Assembly: GCA_025149285.1 (NCBI GenBank)
Contig: CP102274.1
Span: 1,317,501 to 1,381,500, forward strand
Direction of reading: 5' to 3'
Source: Hungatella hathewayi
GTDB taxonomy: Bacteria; Bacillota; Clostridia; Lachnospirales; Lachnospiraceae
Length of the DNA: 64,000 bases
Part shown: positions 58,361 to 64,000 of the stretch, piece after piece
Layout: every line of letters starts with the position of its first letter
Position numbering within the stretch: position 1 is the first letter of the stretch
Notes under the pieces: model-generated
Seen by the model: the letters and a program-made list of their open reading frames with translations, nothing else
The model's database searches: none
What the model was told of the DNA's origin: nothing
Position numbers and translations under genes: made by a program

Positions 58361-59770
58361 ATGGTATCGATCAAACTGGGTTTTGCACCTACACGAAGAA
58401 GTATTTTCAGCGCACCGGATGCACTGAAATTTGCAGGATTAACGAAGAAACGCCTGGAAGAGCTGGGAGTAGAATTTGTAAGTCTGGACGGGATCAATGA
58501 AGAGGGACTTTTATATGACGACAATGATCTGGAGGCCGTTGTAAAGCGTTTTGAGGAAGCCGGGGTAGACGGGCTGTTTCTGCCTCACTGTAATTTTGGA
58601 ACGGAATACGTCTGTGCAAGGCTTGCAAAGCGTTTAAACGTGCCGGTGCTTTTATGGGGGCCGAGAGACGAGCGGCCGGATGAGAACGGAATCCGCTTAA
58701 GAGACAGCCAGTGCGGTTTATTTGCCACCGGAAAGGTTCTTCGCAGATTTCAGGTTCCGTTTACCTATTTAACAAACTGCCGTCTGGAAGATAAAGAATT
58801 CGAGAACGGCATTCGTAATTTCCTGGCGGTCTGCAACGTGGTAAAGGTATTCCGTCATACGAGAATTCTTCAGATCGGGCCCAGACCGTTTGACTTCTGG
58901 TCTACCATGTGCAACGAAGGCGAGCTGCTGGAGAAGTTTAACATTCAGCTGTCTCCGGTTCCGATTCCGGAGCTGACGTCTGAGATGAAGCGGGCGAAGG
59001 CGGAAGGCGCGGAGGTACAGGCCGTGATGGAGTACTGTAAAAGCAGTATGTGCGTGAAGATCAATGAGGAACAGCTGGAAAATGTGGCTGCCTTAAAGGT
59101 TGCCATGAAGCGTCTGGCCGGAAAGTACGGCTGCAATGCGATTGCCATCCAGTGTTGGAATGCCCTTCAGGGAGAAATCGGGATCATGCCGTGTGCGGCC
59201 AATTCTTTATTAAACGAGGAAGGAATTCCGGTAGTCTGTGAGACGGACATTCACGGAGCCGTCACGGCTGTAATGGCTGAAGCGGCCGGTATGGATGAGG
59301 CGAGAACCTTCTTTGCGGACTGGACGGTGCGCCATCCGGACAATGAAAACGGCGAGCTGCTTCAGCACTGCGGCCCGTGGCCGGTTTCCGTGGCAAAAGA
59401 AAAACCAGCCATCGGTTATCCTCTGGCCTTCGACTATCCGGGAGCAGTGGAAGCGGAAGCAAAGCACGGGGATATGACGCTGTGCCGGTTTGACGGAGAC
59501 AATGGGGAGTATTCTCTGCTTCTGGGCCATGCGAAAGGCGTGGAAGGGCCGTATACCAAGGGCACGTATGTGTGGGTCGAGGTGGAAGATTTAAAACGGC
59601 TGGAAAACAAGCTGGTCTGCGGGCCGTACATCCACCACTGCGTGGGGATTCATAAGGATGTGGTGCCGGTGCTCTATGAAGCGTGTAAATACATAGGGGT
59701 TGCCCCGGATTTGTATGACCCCATTGAGGAAGAGGTAAAAGCCGCCATATACAGCCCATCCGGAAAATAG
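58361..59770 (+). CDS. L-fucose/arabinose isomerase-family protein
   Basis: 469 residues from ATG 58361, directly behind AGAGGAGGAAG; the longer frame from 58337 lacks a site. The N-terminal domain (LGFAPTRRSIF, GLFLPHCNFGTE) and the C-terminal part with Glu/Asp/His metal ligands (VVCETDIHGA; HHCVGIH) match the COG2407-like isomerase fold. It should convert an imported aldose to a ketose. Transketolase and kinase genes follow, so the product is probably phosphorylated and then split. The sugar is unknown; D-apiose is one candidate. Confidence 0.85.
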   Translation: MVSIKLGFAPTRRSIFSAPDALKFAGLTKKRLEELGVEFVSLDGINEEGLLYDDNDLEAVVKRFEEAGVDGLFLPHCNFGTEYVCARLAKRLNVPVLLWGPRDERPDENGIRLRDSQCGLFATGKVLRRFQVPFTYLTNCRLEDKEFENGIRNFLAVCNVVKVFRHTRILQIGPRPFDFWSTMCNEGELLEKFNIQLSPVPIPELTSEMKRAKAEGAEVQAVMEYCKSSMCVKINEEQLENVAALKVAMKRLAGKYGCNAIAIQCWNALQGEIGIMPCAANSLLNEEGIPVVCETDIHGAVTAVMAEAAGMDEARTFFADWTVRHPDNENGELLQHCGPWPVSVAKEKPAIGYPLAFDYPGAVEAEAKHGDMTLCRFDGDNGEYSLLLGHAKGVEGPYTKGTYVWVEVEDLKRLENKLVCGPYIHHCVGIHKDVVPVLYEACKYIGVAPDLYDPIEEEVKAAIYSPSGK

Positions 59771-59861
59771 AGCGGAACGTTTGGCGAGACATGGAGAATG
59801 GATTACGCACGCAGGCGGCCCGAAAGGCGTTGGCCGGTGCTCATAGCGAGGAGAACAGGCA

Positions 59862-60728
59862 ATGAATGAAGAGTTAAAAGCGCTGGCGTATGCGCTTCGT
59901 AAAAATGTGCTGGACATGGTATACCGGGCAAAGACCGGTCATATCGGCGGAGATTTCAGCGTGATGGAAATTCTGACCAGCCTATACATGAAGGAAATGA
60001 ATATCAGCCCCGAAAATCAGGACGATCCGGACCGCGATTACTTTGTAATGAGCAAGGGCCATTCTGTAGAAGCCTATTACTCGGTTCTGGCTGCAAAAGG
60101 ATTTCTGGATATCGGGGATGTCATTCAGAATTTTTCCAAATTCGGTTCCGGATATATCGGCCATCCCAACAACAAGCTGCCCGGAATCGAGATGAATTCC
60201 GGTTCCTTAGGACACGGGCTTCCGGTCTGTGTGGGCATAGCAAAAGCGTGCAGAATGGATGCACGCCCCAGCCGTGTCTATACGGTTATGGGGGACGGAG
60301 AACTGGCGGAAGGGTCTGTCTGGGAGGGCGTAATGGCTGCGTCCCAGTACAAACTGGATAATCTCTGTGCGGTTGTAGACAGAAACAGACTGCAGATATC
60401 CGGCTCCACGGAGGACGTGATGCACCACGACGATCTGGCCGCCCGCTTTGCGGCATTTGGCTGGAATGCACTCAGCGTGCCGGGCAATGATATTGACGCC
60501 CTGCTGGAGGCGTTTGAACAGGCAAAGAAAACGAAAGGCTGTCCGACCGTTGTGATTGCCAATACAACGAAGGGCTGTGGCGTATCATTTATGGAGAACC
60601 GTGCGGAATGGCATCATAAGGTGCCGGATGAGGCACAGTATCAGGCGGCTGTCAGAGAACTGAGCCAACGGGAAGCCGGTGAACACTCGCAGAGTGCTCA
60701 TAACAAGGAGGTTTTACGTGATGAATAA
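59862..60728 (+). CDS. Transketolase, N-terminal (thiamine diphosphate-binding) subunit
   Basis: 288 residues. It carries the TPP motif GDGELAEGSVWEGVM...N and the early HIGGDFSVMEIL and HPNNKLPGIEMNSGSLGHGL segments of transketolase. It is encoded separately from the pyrimidine-binding half, whose gene overlaps by eight bases. Split transketolases often serve dedicated sugar pathways rather than the general pentose phosphate route. Confidence 0.93.
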   Translation: MNEELKALAYALRKNVLDMVYRAKTGHIGGDFSVMEILTSLYMKEMNISPENQDDPDRDYFVMSKGHSVEAYYSVLAAKGFLDIGDVIQNFSKFGSGYIGHPNNKLPGIEMNSGSLGHGLPVCVGIAKACRMDARPSRVYTVMGDGELAEGSVWEGVMAASQYKLDNLCAVVDRNRLQISGSTEDVMHHDDLAARFAAFGWNALSVPGNDIDALLEAFEQAKKTKGCPTVVIANTTKGCGVSFMENRAEWHHKVPDEAQYQAAVRELSQREAGEHSQSAHNKEVLRDE

Positions 60729-61653
60729 AATACCAAACAGACAGGTGATCTGTGATGTTTTGATGGAACGGGCCGGGAGCGACCGGGATATCGTGGTCCT
60801 GTGCAGTGACTCCAGAGGCAGCGCCTCCATGACGCCGTTTGCGGAAACGTATCCGGAGCAGTTTGTGGAAACCGGGATCGCGGAACAGAACTTAGTCAGC
60901 ATATCCGCCGGTATGGCGAAGGCGGGAAAGAAGCCTTACGCGGCATCTCCGGCCTGCTTCTTAAGTACGAGAAGCTATGAACAGGCCAAGGTGGATGTGG
61001 CCTACTCCAACACAAATGTGAAGCTGATAGGAATCAGCGGAGGAATCAGCTATGGCGCCCTGGGAATGAGCCATCATTCGGCCCAGGATTTTGCGGCCAT
61101 GTGCGCGATTCCGAACATGAGGGTCTACGTGCCAAGCGACCGCCATCAGACGAGAAAACTGATGGAAGCGCTGGTTCAGGATGAGAAACCCGCTTATATC
61201 CGTGTCGGCAGAAATCCGGTGGAAGATATCTACGAAGAAGGCCGGGTACCGTTCGAGATGGACCGCGCGACGGCTGTCTGCGAGGGAACAGATATCGCCA
61301 TGATAGCCTGTGGCGAGATGGTGCGTCCAGCGAAACAGGCGGCAGAGCTTTTGAAGAAGCACGGAATTTCAGCCTCTGTTCTTGATATGTACTGTTTAAA
61401 GCCGCTGGATGAGAAGGCCGTCATTGCGGCGGCAGAAGGAGTGCGGGCTGTGATTACGGTGGAGGAGCATGCGCCGTTCGGCGGTCTTGGTTCCATGGTC
61501 AGCCAGGTGCTCGGCAGGAACTGCCCGAGAAAAATGGGCATACTCGCCTTACCGGACGCACCGGTGATTACAGGTACCTCAAAGGAAGTATTCGACTATT
61601 ACGGCCTGAACGCAGAAGGAATTGCGGCAAAGGCGATGGAGCTGTTGGCATGA
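60721..61653 (+). CDS. Transketolase, C-terminal (pyrimidine-binding) subunit
   Basis: 310 residues from ATG 60721, behind AAGGAGG; the longer frame from 60679 lies inside the upstream gene. The catalytic Glu is in TGIAEQNLVSISAGMA, and the C-terminal domain has TVEEHAPFGGLGSMV. It pairs with the preceding subunit. Its stop overlaps the kinase start (ATGA). Confidence 0.93.
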   Translation: MNKIPNRQVICDVLMERAGSDRDIVVLCSDSRGSASMTPFAETYPEQFVETGIAEQNLVSISAGMAKAGKKPYAASPACFLSTRSYEQAKVDVAYSNTNVKLIGISGGISYGALGMSHHSAQDFAAMCAIPNMRVYVPSDRHQTRKLMEALVQDEKPAYIRVGRNPVEDIYEEGRVPFEMDRATAVCEGTDIAMIACGEMVRPAKQAAELLKKHGISASVLDMYCLKPLDEKAVIAAAEGVRAVITVEEHAPFGGLGSMVSQVLGRNCPRKMGILALPDAPVITGTSKEVFDYYGLNAEGIAAKAMELLA

Positions 61654-63167
61654 AGCAGAACTATATCATAGGAATCGACCAGAGCACCCAGGGGACGAAG
61701 GCAATGCTGTTTGACGGAAACGGAATTCTGTTATGCCGTGCGGACAAAAGCCATGCCCAGCTGGTCGATGAACGGGGCTGGGTGGAGCACAATCCGGAAG
61801 AAATCTATCAGAATACACTTCTGGTGGTAAAAGAACTGATGAAAAAAAGCGGTGTGGACACCAGCGCAGTCGCCTGTGTGGGAATCAGTAATCAGAGAGA
61901 AACGGCCATGGCGTGGAACCGGAGCACCGGAAAGCCTGTGTACAACGCGATTGTCTGGCAGTGCGCCAGAGGAGAGGAGATCTGTAAACGGATCACACGG
62001 TTAAATCCCGGCGCGGGCGAAGAGGTGAGAAGAAGAACGGGCCTTAGACTGTCCCCGTATTTTTCTGCCGCAAAGCTGGCCTGGATTCTGGAGCATGTAA
62101 AAGAAGCTGCAAGTCTGGCCGCCAGAGGAGAACTCTGCTGTGGAACGATGGACAGTTATCTGGTATACCGGCTGACGAAAGGGCGGGAGTTCCGAACGGA
62201 TTATTCCAATGCCTCCAGAACCCAGCTGTTTCATATCCGTGAGTTAGCCTGGGATGAAACCCTCTGCGGGATATTTGGGATTCCGAGCGCCTGCCTGCCC
62301 GACGTAACCGATTCGGATGGATTTTTCGGAATGACGGATTTCGAGGGGATTTTACCGGGAGAGGTGCCGATCCATGGCGTGATGGGGGATTCCCACGGCG
62401 CGCTGTTCGGCCAGGGCTGCCTTTCGAAGGGGATGATGAAGACCACATACGGAACCGGTTCTTCGATTATGATGAATATCGGGGAAATGCCCATTTTTTC
62501 AGACCTGGGAATTGTGACCTCGCTGGCGTGGAAGACAGGCGGCCGGGTCCAGTACGTACTGGAAGGGAACATCAATTATACGGGAGCCGTGATTACCTGG
62601 TTGAAAGACCAGCTGGGGCTGCTTGCGAGTGCGGGAGAGTCGGAAGAACTGGCGAAAAGAGCCAATCCGGCGGATCATACCTATCTGGTTCCGGCATTTT
62701 CAGGGCTGGGAGCACCGTACTGGCGCAGCGATGTGTCGGCGGCCTTTATAAGTATGAGCCGGACCACCGGCCGGGCGGAGCTGGTAAAAGCGGGACTCTG
62801 CAGCATTGCCTATCAGATCGCGGATATTGTGGAACTGATGAAGGAGGCCTCCGGAATCCATGAGGTAGAACTGCGGGTAGACGGAGGTCCTACAAAAAAC
62901 AGCTTCCTCATGCAGTTTCAGAGTGATATACTTAACAGCAGAATCAGGGTGCCGGAGGTGGAAGAACTGTCCGGGCTGGGAGCCGCCTATGCGGCCGGGC
63001 TGGGAGCCGGTATCTATGACGAATCCCTGTTTGGAAACTTAAGAAGTAGGGAGTACTTACCTGCAATGGGGCCGGAAGAACGGGAAGAAAAGCTGAAAGG
63101 ATGGACGGCGGCTGTAAAAATGGTGCTGGCCTCCGGAGAAGGAGATCAATCATGTTGGAGATCGTAA
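61650..63167 (+). CDS. FGGY-family carbohydrate kinase, glycerol-kinase-like
   Basis: 505 residues. N-terminal GIDQSTQGTKAMLFD phosphate motif, ISNQRETAMAWNRSTGKP typical of the glycerol kinase branch, central TTYGTGSS and C-terminal RVDGGPTKNSFLMQFQSDI. Because it is locked between transketolase and rhamnosidase genes with overlapping ends, it probably phosphorylates the ketose made by the isomerase rather than glycerol. Confidence 0.9.
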   Translation: MKQNYIIGIDQSTQGTKAMLFDGNGILLCRADKSHAQLVDERGWVEHNPEEIYQNTLLVVKELMKKSGVDTSAVACVGISNQRETAMAWNRSTGKPVYNAIVWQCARGEEICKRITRLNPGAGEEVRRRTGLRLSPYFSAAKLAWILEHVKEAASLAARGELCCGTMDSYLVYRLTKGREFRTDYSNASRTQLFHIRELAWDETLCGIFGIPSACLPDVTDSDGFFGMTDFEGILPGEVPIHGVMGDSHGALFGQGCLSKGMMKTTYGTGSSIMMNIGEMPIFSDLGIVTSLAWKTGGRVQYVLEGNINYTGAVITWLKDQLGLLASAGESEELAKRANPADHTYLVPAFSGLGAPYWRSDVSAAFISMSRTTGRAELVKAGLCSIAYQIADIVELMKEASGIHEVELRVDGGPTKNSFLMQFQSDILNSRIRVPEVEELSGLGAAYAAGLGAGIYDESLFGNLRSREYLPAMGPEEREEKLKGWTAAVKMVLASGEGDQSCWRS

Positions 63168-64000
63168 AAGTCTTAATGGATTATGAGAAGGACCCGGTGG
63201 GCGTAGAAGAAATGCCTCAGTTTAGCTGGAAACTGAAGTCGGATAAGCGGAACGTGGTTCAGAGCGCATACCGCCTTCAGATTGCAGAAAACAGAGATTT
63301 TCAAACGCCTGTCTATGACAGCGGAAGGGTCGAAAGCAGTGAATCTGCCCACGTCCGCCCGGCAGGGACAAAAGGGGACTCTGCCGCAATTCTCAAATCA
63401 GCAGTCAGGTATTACGTCCGGGTCCGCGTATGGACGGAGGAAGAGGAAAGCGGCTGGTGCTGCGGTGAATTTGTGACAGCACTGCTTGACAACCGGGAGT
63501 GGAAGGCGCCGTTTGTATCTGCGGAATCCGCACCGGCCTGCAGGGAGGAGTCCAGGGGCACTCTCGTAAGAGGGGATTTTTCCGTTGGAAAAGGCCTGAC
63601 TGAGGCGTATGCTTTTACTACCGCGCTGGGGCTATATCAATTTTACTTAAATGGAAGCAAGGTGGGAACGGATGAGATGACACCCGGATGGACCTCCTAC
63701 CGCAGGCACTTGCTTTATCAGACATATGATGTAACCGGCTGCCTGAAAGAGGGCATCAATACGGCGGGCGCGCTGGTTGGGGCCGGCTGGTATAAAGGTG
63801 TCATGGGGCTTACGAGATCCCGCAATAACTATGGGGACCAGACGGCATTTGCCATGCAGATGGTGTTAAGATACGATGATGGCCGGGAAGAGGTGATCTG
63901 TACCGGAGAGGACTGGAAGGGTGCGGATGCACCTGTTGTATTTTCGGAGATATACCACGGAGAAACGTATGACGCCGCCCTGGAGATCCCGGGATGGTGC
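63152..64000 (+). CDS. GH78 alpha-L-rhamnosidase, N-terminal part (cut by window end)
   Basis: The ATG at 63152 follows GAAGGAG and overlaps the end of the kinase gene by 16 bases. The frame is open for 283 codons to base 64000. It has the N-terminal fibronectin-like module (FSWKLKS, QSAYRLQIA) and the Bac_rhamnosid_N module (LYQFYLNGSKVG, TPGWTSYRRHLLYQTYDV, GAGWYKG). No signal peptide, so cytoplasmic. The catalytic domain is outside the window. It would remove L-rhamnose from an imported oligosaccharide or plant glycoside. Confidence 0.9.
   Translation, partial: MLEIVKVLMDYEKDPVGVEEMPQFSWKLKSDKRNVVQSAYRLQIAENRDFQTPVYDSGRVESSESAHVRPAGTKGDSAAILKSAVRYYVRVRVWTEEEESGWCCGEFVTALLDNREWKAPFVSAESAPACREESRGTLVRGDFSVGKGLTEAYAFTTALGLYQFYLNGSKVGTDEMTPGWTSYRRHLLYQTYDVTGCLKEGINTAGALVGAGWYKGVMGLTRSRNNYGDQTAFAMQMVLRYDDGREEVICTGEDWKGADAPVVFSEIYHGETYDAALEIPGWC

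Noticed and set aside
58361..61653. Sulfoquinovose transketolase pathway
   Set aside because: Isomerase and split transketolase would fit, but the FGGY kinase and rhamnosidase do not belong to it, and no sulfoquinovosidase or sulfoacetaldehyde reductase is adjacent.

Overview
The window looks like a chromosomal segment of a strictly anaerobic, plant- or host-glycan-degrading member of the Lachnospiraceae (Clostridium cluster XIVa). This is inferred from gene content: YesMN-type two-component systems, sugar ABC importers without their own ATPase, a glycyl radical enzyme, large secreted glycosidases ending in choline-binding-type repeats, and AGGAGG-type ribosome binding sites. No rRNA, tRNA, CRISPR array, insertion sequence or phage gene was seen. 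Both ends cut through genes.

Region 1 (1-9.9 kb) holds two very large secreted carbohydrate-active proteins. The first is truncated by the window edge. The second is a 2299-residue protein with two different GH43-like domains. Both share malectin-like modules, bacterial Ig-like repeats, a Ser/Gly linker and a C-terminal cell-wall-binding repeat tail. Region 2 (10-23.3 kb) is a glycan-utilisation locus: a zinc alcohol dehydrogenase divergent from a GntR/FCD regulator, a YesM/YesN pair, two ABC permeases, a GH38 alpha-mannosidase, a lipoprotein binding protein and a GH51 alpha-L-arabinofuranosidase. Region 3 (23.3-27.2 kb) is housekeeping: an S4-type pseudouridine synthase, an atypical NAD-dependent DNA ligase and MetA with the acetyl-CoA-type Glu111. 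A 49-bp scar in front of it is a mosaic of three collinear pieces of the ABC operon found 12 kb downstream.

Region 4 (27.2-35.7 kb) is the most interesting metabolic unit. It has a LuxR-type regulator, a glycyl radical enzyme with its activase, a TauE/SafE-type transporter, an iron alcohol dehydrogenase and an SLC13/DASS anion transporter. The radical enzyme keeps every residue I associate with glycyl-radical glycerol dehydratase. The two anion transporters point to a charged diol, with dihydroxypropanesulfonate the leading candidate, that would be dehydrated, reduced and exported. A perfect 18-bp palindrome sits upstream of this operon. Region 5 (35.7-41.2 kb) is a MacB/FtsX-type ABC exporter with an OmpR-type two-component system, on the minus strand.

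Region 6 (41.3-51.4 kb) is a sensory block: an orphan binding lipoprotein, a membrane hybrid kinase and a chemoreceptor in one operon, then a soluble hybrid kinase with three tandem PAS repeats and a small HMA-like protein. Region 7 (51.5-64 kb) is a second sugar locus: binding protein, two permeases and a nucleoside-hydrolase-like enzyme; then an alpha/beta hydrolase and a LacI regulator on the minus strand; then a fucose-isomerase-like protein, split transketolase, FGGY kinase and the start of a GH78 alpha-L-rhamnosidase. Isomerase, kinase and split transketolase together match the outline of the D-apiose/apulose pathway. AT-rich operator-like repeats at both promoters suggest one LacI-controlled regulon.
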